This document shows, in pieces, positions 36,122 to 44,909 of a stretch of 64,000 bases of DNA (its first letter is position 1; every line of letters starts with the position of its first letter). A model generated the notes under the pieces. The model did no database searches. It saw nothing but the letters and a program-made list of their open reading frames with translations, and was not told the DNA's origin. The stretch is from Adhaeribacter aerolatus (GTDB lineage Bacteria > Bacteroidota > Bacteroidia > Cytophagales > Hymenobacteraceae). The stretch lies in contig NZ_BJYS01000027.1 of assembly GCF_007991635.1 (NCBI RefSeq), forward strand, positions 1-64,000, in the 5' to 3' direction. Both the position numbers and the translations under genes were made by a program.

Positions 36122-36529
36122 ATGAAAATTTTGAACCTTAAAAATTACCTGGCTTATCTTACCTTATTTTTAATGCTGGTAGTTGCCAGTTGCCAGGAAA
36201 AAAGTAAAACGCCAACGGCTTCTATGATTTCCGGCGACACCAGCAAAACCTGGAAAGCTACCCGGGAAACCAATGCTGCCGGCGATAAAGATAAAATTAC
36301 CGGCGCCGAAAAGAACGAAGTAATTCAGTTTTACGCCAACGGATCTTTTAGCATGCGGTCCAGTTCCCAAAACGCTTCGGGCAAATGGACTTTTGATCCA
36401 ATGGCCAGAAATCTGACCTTGCAATTTGTGGGTTCAGACATGACTGAGAACTTCCAGGTAGTAAGTATAAATGAAGACGAAATGAAATTGCAAAGCCCCA
36501 GCGGCACCATGAATTTAGAGGCAGAATAA
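36122..36529 (+). CDS. Lipocalin-like lipoprotein, unknown function
   Basis: 135 aa from ATG 36122 (MKILNLKNYLAYLTLFLMLV). A longer open frame from 36056 reads through non-conserved sequence. The lipobox is VVASC, Cys 24. The mature part is one small beta-barrel-like domain: TWKATRETNAAGDKDKIT, VIQFYANGSFSMRSSSQNASGKWTFDP and LTLQFVGSDMTENFQVVSINEDEMKLQSPSG. This arrangement is shared by lipocalin-like (DUF5004/DUF4923-type) Bacteroidota lipoproteins. No function can be given. A strong terminator follows. Confidence 0.75.
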   Translation: MKILNLKNYLAYLTLFLMLVVASCQEKSKTPTASMISGDTSKTWKATRETNAAGDKDKITGAEKNEVIQFYANGSFSMRSSSQNASGKWTFDPMARNLTLQFVGSDMTENFQVVSINEDEMKLQSPSGTMNLEAE

Positions 36530-36551
36530 GCCTAAAATGATTTGTTGGATG

Positions 36552-36580
36552 AAGGCCGGAAATTTCCGGCCTTTTTATTT
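36552..36580 (+). terminator. Terminator of the lipoprotein gene
   Basis: Perfect 22-base palindrome AAGGCCGGAAATTTCCGGCCTT (36552-36573) followed by TTTTATTT. Confidence 0.9.
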
Positions 36581-36667
36581 TAGGCTTATGGTTACCCCAC
36601 TGGTTATTTTAAACACCTTTTATAGATATTAATTAAATTGCGCCCGTATTTTACCCGAATATTTTAG

Positions 36668-38173
36668 ATGCAAACACTTGATCCGGTTAGTTTAAATAAA
36701 CCTTTTTTGCGGTTACAGGATGTTTCGTTTAGTAAATTTGTTGGCCCGGCCTTTCATAACCTAAATTGGGTGGTGCAGCAGAGTGAAACCTGGGTTATTA
36801 CGGGGCCCGGTGGTTCCGGCAAAACTATTCTGGCCGAAGCTTTAACAGGGCAACACCGGGTTCAAAAAGGCCAGGTACACTATTATTTTTTACCGGAAAC
36901 GGAAAATACCTGGAACCTCAAAAAATACGTGAGCTTTATTTCTTTTCCGCCTTCCGAACGCCTGATTAATTACGGCAAATTTTATTACCAGCAACGCTTC
37001 AACAGTTCTGATACTGAAGGCATTGTTTCGGTAACTGAATTTCTGCAGAATACCACCGGCGTTACGGCTCAGGACGAGATATGGGCTAACATTGTTAACT
37101 TAATGAACCTCCGGGATTTGCTTCACCTGGAAATAATAAAGCTTTCGAACGGGCAGACCCGCAAAATGCTCATCGCCCAGGCGCTTTTACGGCAACCCAA
37201 ATTACTTATCCTGGATAATCCGTATGCCGGTTTAGATAAGCAGACCCGTCACGATTTAGATGCCTTGGTAAAAAACCTGATTCAGCACGACACCGAATTA
37301 ATTTTAATAACCGACCAACACGATATTCCGGTTTGGGCCACCCACGTGTTACTTTTAAATAATTTTAGCATTAAAGGGACTTATACCCGGGCAGAATATT
37401 TAAATAAATCTATTGCTGAAACTGGGGAAGAAAAGGAAAATAATCTACCGGCATTAAATACCTTGTTTCCGAACCACCAGGCCGCGCCCGAGTATAAAGT
37501 GGCGGTAAAAATGGAAAACACCACTATTACCTACGACGGCAAAAAAGTTTTAAATAATATAAACTGGACGGTAAACCAAGGAGAAAAATGGGCATTATTG
37601 GGGCCGAATGGCTCCGGCAAAACAACTTTGCTAAGTTTAATCAACGGGGATAATCCGCAGGCTTTTGCCAATAAAATATATTTATTCGACCGCCGCAAAG
37701 GCACCGGTGAAAGTATCTGGGATATTAAGAAAAGAATTGGTTTTATTTCACCGGAGTTGCATCTGTATTTCCGGCAGAATCTAATGGCCAAAACCGTAGC
37801 CGCCACCGGTTATACCGATACTTTGTTTCCAAAAGGGCAATTAAGCTCACAACAGGAACAAACGCTAAATAACTTTTTCGCTTTCTACGAAATAGAACAC
37901 CTGCAAAAAAAACATTTTCTCCAGCTTTCGGCCGGTGAGCAACGGCTAGTATTATTAATCCGATCGCTGGTGAAAAATCCTGAATTGCTTATCTGGGACG
38001 AGCCATTCCAGGGTTTAAGCGCCGATTTAATTCAGAAAACCCAGGAATTATTATCGACTTATGCCACGCCTGCTAAAACCATTATTTTTGTGAGCCATTA
38101 TGAACACGAAATACCGACCTGGATTAACAAAAGAATATACCTGGAACAAGGCCAAATAAAAGAATTGGTTTAG
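36668..38173 (+). CDS. ModF-like protein with two ABC ATPase domains
   Basis: 501 aa, no membrane part. Domain 1 (about 10-240): Walker A ITGPGGSGKT, signature KLSNGQTRKML, Walker B LLILDNPYAGLD. Domain 2 (about 275-500): Walker A LLGPNGSGKTTLL, signature LSAGEQRLVLL, Walker B LLIWDEPFQGLSAD. This twin form matches ModF/PhrA proteins, linked historically to molybdate genes but also proposed to act in other cellular roles such as translation or DNA-related ATPase work. No transporter permease or molybdate gene is nearby, so function is left open. The stop codon is immediately followed by repeat B copy 2. Confidence 0.85.
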   Translation: MQTLDPVSLNKPFLRLQDVSFSKFVGPAFHNLNWVVQQSETWVITGPGGSGKTILAEALTGQHRVQKGQVHYYFLPETENTWNLKKYVSFISFPPSERLINYGKFYYQQRFNSSDTEGIVSVTEFLQNTTGVTAQDEIWANIVNLMNLRDLLHLEIIKLSNGQTRKMLIAQALLRQPKLLILDNPYAGLDKQTRHDLDALVKNLIQHDTELILITDQHDIPVWATHVLLLNNFSIKGTYTRAEYLNKSIAETGEEKENNLPALNTLFPNHQAAPEYKVAVKMENTTITYDGKKVLNNINWTVNQGEKWALLGPNGSGKTTLLSLINGDNPQAFANKIYLFDRRKGTGESIWDIKKRIGFISPELHLYFRQNLMAKTVAATGYTDTLFPKGQLSSQQEQTLNNFFAFYEIEHLQKKHFLQLSAGEQRLVLLIRSLVKNPELLIWDEPFQGLSADLIQKTQELLSTYATPAKTIIFVSHYEHEIPTWINKRIYLEQGQIKELV

Positions 38174-38339
38174 CACCTCATTCCCCAACCCCTTCTCCCC
38201 GGGGCGAAGGGGGAGCCTGCCTGAAAGTAATTCAACTACAACTCCTTTGATTTATATAACGGGATTATTGTTTGATGAACAATCATTTTAAAAGTAACTC
38301 AAGTCCCTCGCCTTCTGGAGAGGGATTTAGGGTGAGGTT
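38174..38339. repeat. Intergenic repeat B, copy 2 (inverted)
   Basis: A 166-base element that is the reverse complement in layout of the copy at 24570-24743. The left end CACCTCATTCCCCAACCCC starts right after the ModF-like stop codon, and the right end is GAGGGATTTAGGGTGAGGT. Internal CCCCTTC/GAAGGGG and CCCTC/GAGGG stems occur at the two ends. In this position it may also terminate the ModF-like transcript. Confidence 0.6.
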
Positions 38340-38427
38340 TAGTAACAAAACAATATTCCCCCTTCCGGTTGGGTTAAGGAAAATAGACTTATTTGCGAGC
38401 CATTCCTTTTTCGCTTAACTTCACCAG

Positions 38428-39777
38428 ATGGACATTTTAATTGGATTTTTAGGTTTTGCCGCGGGTATCATCCTAACCTATATTTTTCTAAGGAAAAAAA
38501 CCGAGCAACTGCAAACAGAAGTAAACCGGGCGCAGGTTGCCCAATCGGTTGTACAAGTACAAATCCAGGAGAAACAACAGGAGAACAGCCAGTTAAAAGA
38601 GCAAATCCGGGTACAGGCGGCTACGGTGTTAAGCCTGCAAACCGAACTCACCAAAACCGAAACCGACCTGTACCACCTGAAAGGAAAGCTAAGCGACCAG
38701 AAAGCTGAACTCGAAGAACTGAGAAGTTCTTTTCTGCAGCAGTTTTCCAGCGTATCGAACCAGGTGTTGTTGCACAATGCCGAACATTTTAAAAAAGCAT
38801 CGGCCGAAAACCTGGAAACGATTTTAACACCTTTGAAAGAGCGGATTAAAGAATTTGAAACAAAGGTTGATCACACCTACGAAAAAAGCCTGAAAGAAAA
38901 TATTGCTCTGAAAGAACAAATTACCATGCTGGCCGGCCTGAACCAGCAAATGAGCCAGGATGCCATTAACCTGACTAGAGCTTTAAAAGGTGAACGCAAA
39001 ACGCAGGGCAATTGGGGGGAATATTTACTCGAAGTATTACTCGAAAAATCTGGGCTGCGGCCAGACGAGCATTATTTTAGGGAAACAGTTTACAAAAATG
39101 AAGATAATAAATATTACCGCCCCGATGTGGTAGTGAACTTACCGGGTCAGAAACATTTAATAATCGATTCTAAAGTTTCGTTGCTGGCTTACGATGCTTA
39201 CTGCAATTGCGAAGACGAAGCGCTGCAGCAGGCGCATTTAATCAGCCATATACAATCTATCCGGAACCACTACCAGGAACTGAGTAAAAAAGAGTACCAT
39301 CACCTGATAGGTTTAAATTCGCCGGATTTTGTGCTGATGTATATTCCCATTGAGCCGGCTTTTAACCTGGCCATGCAGCACGACCGTGAATTATTTATCC
39401 ACGCTTTGGACCAGAATATTGTTTTTGTAACTACTTCTACCCTGCTGGCAACCTTACGCACCGTAGAAGGCGTTTGGAAACAGGAAAACCAAAAAAACAA
39501 CGTACTCCGGATTGCCAAAGAAAGCGGCTTACTCTACGATAAATTTGTGGGATTTGTAGAGGATATAAAAGCCATTGGTCGCCAACTCGAAAACAGCCAA
39601 ACCAGTTACCAATCGGCTTTAAGCAAATTAACGGAAGGCAAAGGCAACCTGATAAAAAAAGTAGAGCAGCTAAAGAAACTAGGGGCCCGCACAAGCAAAT
39701 CGCTGGATGCCACTTTGGTAAAAGAAGCCGAAGACGATCCCCAGTTAGCTTTGCCGGAATATTCCGAAGAAAGCTAA
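38428..39777 (+). CDS. rmuC: DNA recombination protein RmuC
   Basis: 449 aa. An N-terminal membrane anchor (MDILIGFLGFAAGIILTYIFL) is followed by a long coiled coil (about 25-180, Gln/Glu/Lys-rich) and the RmuC nuclease-like domain: LKGERKTQGNWGEYLLEVLLEKSGLRPDEHYF, YRPDVVVNLPGQKHLIIDSKVSLLAYDAY, and LMYIPIEPAFNLAMQHD. In E. coli RmuC limits recombination at inverted repeats; the biochemical activity is predicted as an endonuclease. Stands alone on the plus strand. Confidence 0.95.
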   Translation: MDILIGFLGFAAGIILTYIFLRKKTEQLQTEVNRAQVAQSVVQVQIQEKQQENSQLKEQIRVQAATVLSLQTELTKTETDLYHLKGKLSDQKAELEELRSSFLQQFSSVSNQVLLHNAEHFKKASAENLETILTPLKERIKEFETKVDHTYEKSLKENIALKEQITMLAGLNQQMSQDAINLTRALKGERKTQGNWGEYLLEVLLEKSGLRPDEHYFRETVYKNEDNKYYRPDVVVNLPGQKHLIIDSKVSLLAYDAYCNCEDEALQQAHLISHIQSIRNHYQELSKKEYHHLIGLNSPDFVLMYIPIEPAFNLAMQHDRELFIHALDQNIVFVTTSTLLATLRTVEGVWKQENQKNNVLRIAKESGLLYDKFVGFVEDIKAIGRQLENSQTSYQSALSKLTEGKGNLIKKVEQLKKLGARTSKSLDATLVKEAEDDPQLALPEYSEES

Positions 39778-39868
39778 TTATAAAATATGGCGCTTCCGCT
39801 TCAGAATAACCTTTTTCTTGATTTAAAAGAATACATTACTCGTTCTAATCTTTTATTAAAATAAAACA

Positions 39869-40747
39869 ATGAATTCAATTACTTTAAAGATAGGTGGCGT
39901 ACCCGAGCACTTTAATATTCCGTGGCACCAGGCCATTGAACAAGGTTTGTTCCAGCAGCAGGGCTTGGAAATAAAATGGCAGGATTATCCCGGTGGTACT
40001 GGGGCTATGGCCAAAGATTTGCGCAGCAGCGATTTAGATGTGGCGGTGCTGTTAACCGAAGGCATCGTGGCCGATATTGTGAAAGGTAATCCGAGCAAAA
40101 TTATCAGTGTTTATGTAGCTTCTCCCCTGATTTGGGGTATTCACGTGCCAGCCCATTCGAATTTACAGGATGTAAATGAGCTGGAGGCTAAACGCTACGC
40201 CATCAGCCGCTTGGGTTCGGGATCGCACTTAATGGCGTTTGTTAATGCCCAGCAGCAAGGTTGGGCCCCCTCTAAATTGGAGTTAATAACCGTAGGCGAT
40301 ATAAATGGCGCCCGCCAAGCCTTCCTAAACAACGAGGCTGACGTATTTATGTGGGAGAAATTTATGACCAAGCCCCTGGTAGATAGCGGTGAATTCCGGC
40401 GCGTGGGCGAATGCCCGACCCCGTGGCCTTGCTTTGTAATTGCTGCCCGTCAGGAAATAATTGATAACCATACACCAGCGTTACAACAATTATTAGCCGT
40501 CATTCACCAGGCCAACCAGGCGTTTATGCAAAACCCAGCAGCCCCGCAACTGGTAGCCGAAAAGTTTAATTTACAACCCGAAGACGCAGCAACCTGGTTT
40601 GCAGCTACCCAGTGGGCTACAGAGGCAACGGTACCATTGGATATGATGGAAACGGTAATAGATACTTTACATTCCTTAAAAATAATATCGGAAAAGCCCA
40701 AGGCAGCATCACTGGTAGCCAACTTAACCGGCGTTCAGCCGTCCTGA
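39869..40747 (+). CDS. Periplasmic-binding-fold protein lacking a signal peptide (NMT1/ThiY type)
   Basis: 292 aa. Its NMT1/SsuA-like fold is visible in TLKIGGVPEHFNIPWHQAIEQGLFQQQGLEIKWQDYPGGTGAMAKDLRSSDLDVAVLLTEGIV and GDINGARQAFLNNEADVFMWEKFMTKPLVDSGEF. The protein starts directly in the first strand with no signal or lipobox, and no permease or ATPase gene is adjacent. Comparable signal-less members in eukaryotes and bacteria act as cytosolic enzymes or sensors (as for Thi5). The ligand is unknown. It is 19 bases upstream of the M2 peptidase gene, so likely co-transcribed. Confidence 0.8.
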   Translation: MNSITLKIGGVPEHFNIPWHQAIEQGLFQQQGLEIKWQDYPGGTGAMAKDLRSSDLDVAVLLTEGIVADIVKGNPSKIISVYVASPLIWGIHVPAHSNLQDVNELEAKRYAISRLGSGSHLMAFVNAQQQGWAPSKLELITVGDINGARQAFLNNEADVFMWEKFMTKPLVDSGEFRRVGECPTPWPCFVIAARQEIIDNHTPALQQLLAVIHQANQAFMQNPAAPQLVAEKFNLQPEDAATWFAATQWATEATVPLDMMETVIDTLHSLKIISEKPKAASLVANLTGVQPS

Positions 40748-40766
40748 TTTTACACGTAAATATTCT

Positions 40767-42554
40767 ATGAAAAAAATATTCATTCCTGCTTTGGCGCTTA
40801 CATTGGTATGGTCCTGCGGAGATAAGAAAAATTATCAACAGGAAGCTGATACCTATATCCAAGCGTATAGCCAACAGTTCCAGAAGCTATATACCCAATC
40901 ATCGGAAGCCGAATGGACTTCTAACACCCGCATTGTAGAAGGCGATTCCACCAATGCCATTGCCACCCGGAAAGCGAACGAAGCCATGGCCGCTTTTACC
41001 GGCAGCGAAGAGAATATTAAGAAAACCCGCGAACTGCTGGAGCACAAAGAAGACCTGACGGATATACAGGTGAAGCAATTGGAAAATATGCTCTTTGCCG
41101 CCGCTAACAACCCCCAGACCATTCCGGAGGTGGTAAAAAAACGCATTAAAGCCGAAACGGAGCAAACCGAAAAATTATACGGATTCAACTATAAATTAAA
41201 CGGCAAACCGGTTTCTACCAACCAGCTGGATTCTATTCTGCGGGAAGAAAAAGATTTAGCCAAGCGGCAGCAAGCCTGGGAAGACAGTAAAGAAGTGGGC
41301 AAGGTACTAAAAGGCGGACTGGTTAACTTACGCAACCTCCGCAACGAAACCGTGCAAGCCTTGGGTTACGATGATTATTTCAGCTACCAGGCTTCAGACT
41401 ACGGTATGAAGCGGGAAGAAATGATGGACCTGATGCGGCGGATTAATAAAGAATTAATGCCACTATACCGGGAACTGCATACCTATGCGCGTTACGAATT
41501 AGCCAAAAAATACAATCAAAGCCAGGTACCGGATTTATTACCGGCGCACTGGTTACCCAACCGCTGGGGCCAGGACTGGAGCAGCATGGTAGACGTTGCC
41601 GGCATTAACCTGGATGGTGTATTACGCGCCAAAGGGGCCGAGTGGCAGGTACAGCAAGCCGAACGCTTTTACCAAAGCCTGGGCTTTCCGGCTTTGCCTA
41701 AGAGTTTTTACGAAAAATCGAGCTTATATCCGGTACCAGCCAATGCCGCTTACAAGAAAAACAACCACGCATCGGCCTGGCACATGGATTTGGATAAAGA
41801 TGTGCGCAGCCTCATGAGCGTTGAGCCGAATGCCGAATGGTACGAAACAACCCACCACGAACTCGGCCACGTTTATTATTACATGACCTATTCTAACCCG
41901 GATGTACCTCTTTTATTACGGGGTGGAGCTAATAGAGCTTACCACGAAGCAATGGGCAGCTTAATGGGTTTAGCTGCCATGCAAAAGCCTTTTCTGGCGC
42001 AACTAAATTTGGTTGATAAAAATACCAAGACGGATGAGGTGCAAACTTTGTTAAAAGAAGCTTTAAACTACGTGGTGTTTATACCATTTGCTTCGGGCGT
42101 AATGAGTGAATTTGAACACGATTTATACGCCAAGAAACTGGCTCCGGAAAACTTTAACCAACGCTGGTGGGAATTGGCGGCACAATACCAGGGCATGGCG
42201 CCTCCAACGCAACGCGGACCGGAGTACGCTGATGCCGCTTCCAAAACTCACATTAACGACGACCCGGCGCAATATTATGACTACGCCCTCTCTTACGTTA
42301 TTCTATTCCAGCTTCACGACCACATTGCCAAAAACATCCTGAAACAAGATCCGCACGCGACCAACTATTATGGCAATAAAGAAGTGGGTAAGTTTTTAGC
42401 CAGCATCATGTACCCCGGCGAAAGTGCCGACTGGCGCAAAGTGCTGAAAGAAAAAACCGGAGAAGATTTAAGTGCCCGCGCCATGGTTGCTTACTTCCAA
42501 CCTTTAATGACCTACCTGAAAGAGCAGAATAAAGACCGGAAATATACTTTATGA
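40767..42554 (+). CDS. M2-family (ACE-like) peptidyl-dipeptidase lipoprotein
   Basis: 595 aa. Lipoprotein signal with lipobox LVWSCGD (Cys 17). The catalytic zinc motif sits in ETTHHELGHVYYYM (HExxH) with a downstream Glu in NRAYHEAMGSLMGLAA (HEA-type ligand), matching peptidase family M2. Conserved flanks: QASDYGMKREEMMDLM, WLPNRWGQDWSSMV and the NDDPAQYYDYALSYVILFQLHDHI end region. Family members remove C-terminal dipeptides. It should act at the outer or inner membrane periplasmic face. A terminator follows the stop. Confidence 0.95.
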   Translation: MKKIFIPALALTLVWSCGDKKNYQQEADTYIQAYSQQFQKLYTQSSEAEWTSNTRIVEGDSTNAIATRKANEAMAAFTGSEENIKKTRELLEHKEDLTDIQVKQLENMLFAAANNPQTIPEVVKKRIKAETEQTEKLYGFNYKLNGKPVSTNQLDSILREEKDLAKRQQAWEDSKEVGKVLKGGLVNLRNLRNETVQALGYDDYFSYQASDYGMKREEMMDLMRRINKELMPLYRELHTYARYELAKKYNQSQVPDLLPAHWLPNRWGQDWSSMVDVAGINLDGVLRAKGAEWQVQQAERFYQSLGFPALPKSFYEKSSLYPVPANAAYKKNNHASAWHMDLDKDVRSLMSVEPNAEWYETTHHELGHVYYYMTYSNPDVPLLLRGGANRAYHEAMGSLMGLAAMQKPFLAQLNLVDKNTKTDEVQTLLKEALNYVVFIPFASGVMSEFEHDLYAKKLAPENFNQRWWELAAQYQGMAPPTQRGPEYADAASKTHINDDPAQYYDYALSYVILFQLHDHIAKNILKQDPHATNYYGNKEVGKFLASIMYPGESADWRKVLKEKTGEDLSARAMVAYFQPLMTYLKEQNKDRKYTL

Positions 42555-42588
42555 TTATGGTTAAGCCCAATATTAGCCATTTAAAACC

Positions 42589-42617
42589 AAAAGAGCCGGA
42601 CTTTATCCGGCTCTTTT
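42589..42617 (+). terminator. Terminator after the M2 peptidase
   Basis: AAAAGAGCCGGA (42589-42600) pairs perfectly with TCCGGCTCTTTT (42606-42617), loop CTTTA. It is 35 bases past the stop and 39 before the convergent pirin stop, so it may serve both. Confidence 0.9.
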
Positions 42618-42655
42618 CGTTTAATGATTTTTATTAAATTTAATACAAAACTGAA

Positions 42656-43372
42656 TCAGTAGTTTGCCTGTACCATAGGTACATCTATTAAAATAAAATT
42701 ACTGTCTTTGGCTGCCTTAATAGTAACTAAATCTACATCGGTTATCCGGAGCTGATCATTTTGCAAGAGCTGGTGACCGTTTACAAATAGTTCGCCTTCG
42801 GTCAGATAAAGCAGGGTTCCGCGTATATTAAAGGTTTGGAAATTATATTCCTTATCGTCCCGGAAATTGCCGTAATAAACAGTAGAATTTGAATTCATAA
42901 AGACCACGTCTTCTAAAACCTTCTGGCCGGTTACCAACGGAATTAATTCATTTTTCGCATCCAGAAAGTCTATCCGCTTTTGCTCATAAGAAGGCTGTAA
43001 CCCTTTTTTGTTCGATAAAAACCACAACTGGTATAAATGTAGTTCCTTGTCTTGGTTGTTTTGCTCGGAATGAGTGATACCAGTTCCGGCAGTCATGCGC
43101 TGCACTTCGCCCGCACCAATCGTAGTTTTATTGCCCAGGCTATCTTCGTGGGCTACCTCTCCGTCCAGCACAATGGTAATAATTTCCATTTCGGAGTGCG
43201 GGTGCTGCGGAAAGCCGCTTTTAGGTGCAACAACATCATCATTAAAAACCCGCAGTGGCCCGAAATGGACATTATTGGGGTTGTAATAATCAGCAAAAGA
43301 AAATAAGAAGTGCGATTTAAGCCAGCCAGTTGCAGCAAAATGCCTGTCGGTCGCTTTTATAAGTTCTGTCAT
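42656..43372 (-). CDS. Pirin family protein
   Basis: 238-aa bicupin. The N-terminal cupin has the metal motif PQHPHSEMEIITIVLDGEVAHEDSLG and GVQRM-type AGEVQRMTAGTGITHSEQN. The second cupin is shorter (LLYLTEGELFVNGHQLLQNDQLRI). Bacterial pirins are metal-bound proteins; some are quercetin dioxygenases, others redox sensors. Activity here is not decided by sequence. Lone gene on the minus strand. Confidence 0.94.
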   Translation of the reverse strand: MTELIKATDRHFAATGWLKSHFLFSFADYYNPNNVHFGPLRVFNDDVVAPKSGFPQHPHSEMEIITIVLDGEVAHEDSLGNKTTIGAGEVQRMTAGTGITHSEQNNQDKELHLYQLWFLSNKKGLQPSYEQKRIDFLDAKNELIPLVTGQKVLEDVVFMNSNSTVYYGNFRDDKEYNFQTFNIRGTLLYLTEGELFVNGHQLLQNDQLRITDVDLVTIKAAKDSNFILIDVPMVQANY

Positions 43373-43483
43373 AGTTTCGGAGTTTTATTACCCAAGTGAT
43401 GAGCATCTATAGCTAAAAAAATATATAATAGTTACGGCATCCGAAACCTTTGGTTATTCTGGTTCTATTACAAAGGCTTATAA

Positions 43484-43513
43484 ATAAAAAACCTCCTGAA
43501 AATTTTCAGGAGG
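43484..43513 (-). terminator. Terminator of the S24-type repressor gene
   Basis: Perfect 22-base palindrome CCTCCTGAAAATTTTCAGGAGG (43492-43513), followed on the minus strand by TTTTTTATTT. It is 26 bases past the repressor stop. Confidence 0.88.
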
Positions 43514-43538
43514 CCTTTCATGGCTGCCAGGTTATAAG

Positions 43539-44312
43539 TTATGCTTTTTTGAGTTTAATTACTTCCTGCTGCAAATCCATTACAATGGAAGTAAGTTTAC
43601 TCAAAGAAAAATCAGCAATTGGGAAACTATTGCTGATATAGGCCTTGGCTTCCCATATTTCGTAAATATTATCTATACCCAGTTCATAAGGATGGTAAAC
43701 CGGATTATCGGAGTGCAACCGCAGGGTAGCTTCGGTTTTGATTTTATTGTACACGCGCTTAAACACTACCCCTTCCTGCTGGCTAACCAATATACACGGG
43801 GTACCATCTTTAATAGAAGACCAATCTTCCACAAACTTGCCAATTATTACCGTACCCGAAGCAATCGGCAGCATCGAATCGCCTTTAATCTCAAAGGCCC
43901 GGTGCGTACCCGTAGTATTTAACATAGGTAAACGGAACTTAGGCAATTCCTCAATAAACTCCGGATCGGCATATCCGTTCAGGTAGCCCGCACTGGCTTT
44001 ATGTGGCACTAACTCTATATTCTCGCGATTATCCTGGTCTACCGTAATAGCCAACACCCTTAGTTTGCCTTCGTTACCGGCATTGTTTTCTTTTACCAGT
44101 TCCAGGCCATTTTTACTTAAATCTCTGGTTACAAATTGGTCCAAAGAAATATCAAAAAGCCGGGATATATTTACCAGGGTGCTTAACCGGGGTTCGGCTC
44201 TTCCTTCTTCGTACGCTCCGATTAAAGACCTTTTTATGTTCAGTTTTTCAGCTAACTGGGCCTGGGTTAAGCCATTTTTCTTGCGGAGAAACTTTAAGTT
44301 GCTATCAACCAT
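43539..44312 (-). CDS. XRE-family repressor with S24 (LexA-like) peptidase domain
   Basis: 257 aa. The helix-turn-helix (1-65) reads LKFLRKKNGLTQAQLAEKLNIKRSLIGAYEEGRAEP. The C-terminal LexA/CI-like domain has the nucleophile in KGDSMLPIASG and the Lys in GVVFKRVYN. A possible cleavage Ala-Gly pair lies in SAGYLNG. This is the general form of self-cleaving phage repressors and stress regulators. No phage gene is in the window, so it may be a resident stress regulator rather than a prophage relic (inference). It has its own terminator and a 600-base upstream gap. Confidence 0.9.
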   Translation of the reverse strand: MVDSNLKFLRKKNGLTQAQLAEKLNIKRSLIGAYEEGRAEPRLSTLVNISRLFDISLDQFVTRDLSKNGLELVKENNAGNEGKLRVLAITVDQDNRENIELVPHKASAGYLNGYADPEFIEELPKFRLPMLNTTGTHRAFEIKGDSMLPIASGTVIIGKFVEDWSSIKDGTPCILVSQQEGVVFKRVYNKIKTEATLRLHSDNPVYHPYELGIDNIYEIWEAKAYISNSFPIADFSLSKLTSIVMDLQQEVIKLKKA

Positions 44313-44909
44313 AAGCCTTAATGAATAAATTTTTTATATAATTGGTTATTACGTAAATATAAAATATACAGAGCAAATTTACTAATAATTTTAGTTAATT
44401 TATTCTGATTTATGCTATTACCTTAGCAAACCAGGCCACTTAAGCCGGTATTCTTCATAAGTAAACTGTTCCAAAACTATCTTATCCAACATCCTTTATT
44501 TCTTATATTCAGAATTTTACCTCTTGTTAAATGAACAATCAGAAAAATTTTGAAACATTTTTTTTAATGAATTTTTCTCATATTATAATATGTAATGATA
44601 AAATCCTATTTTAAATTATTTTAATCTGAAAGGACTAAATATTGGTTTTAAAATAAATATTTAGGGCATAAAGGTTATTTTAAACTAAAACGTTTACTTC
44701 AAATCCAAAATTTGGAAGACAGATTTGTATAAACAATTTAATAATACTTAAATATATATTTTTATATATTTTTACCTGTTCTGAACTAAATGCAAAAAAA
44801 ATATTGTTGGCGAGACATCAGTAAAGAATAAAATGCTTAATTTTAGATAACCAAGGTTTACCTAAACAAACAAGACTTACTAAATTTTTTATAAACCATT
44901 TTTTATTTT
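44313..44909. other. Large AT-rich intergenic region, repressor / subtilase
   Basis: About 600 bases between divergent genes, exceptionally AT-rich. Presumably holds both promoters. I found no convincing operator dyad or coding frame. Confidence 0.45.
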
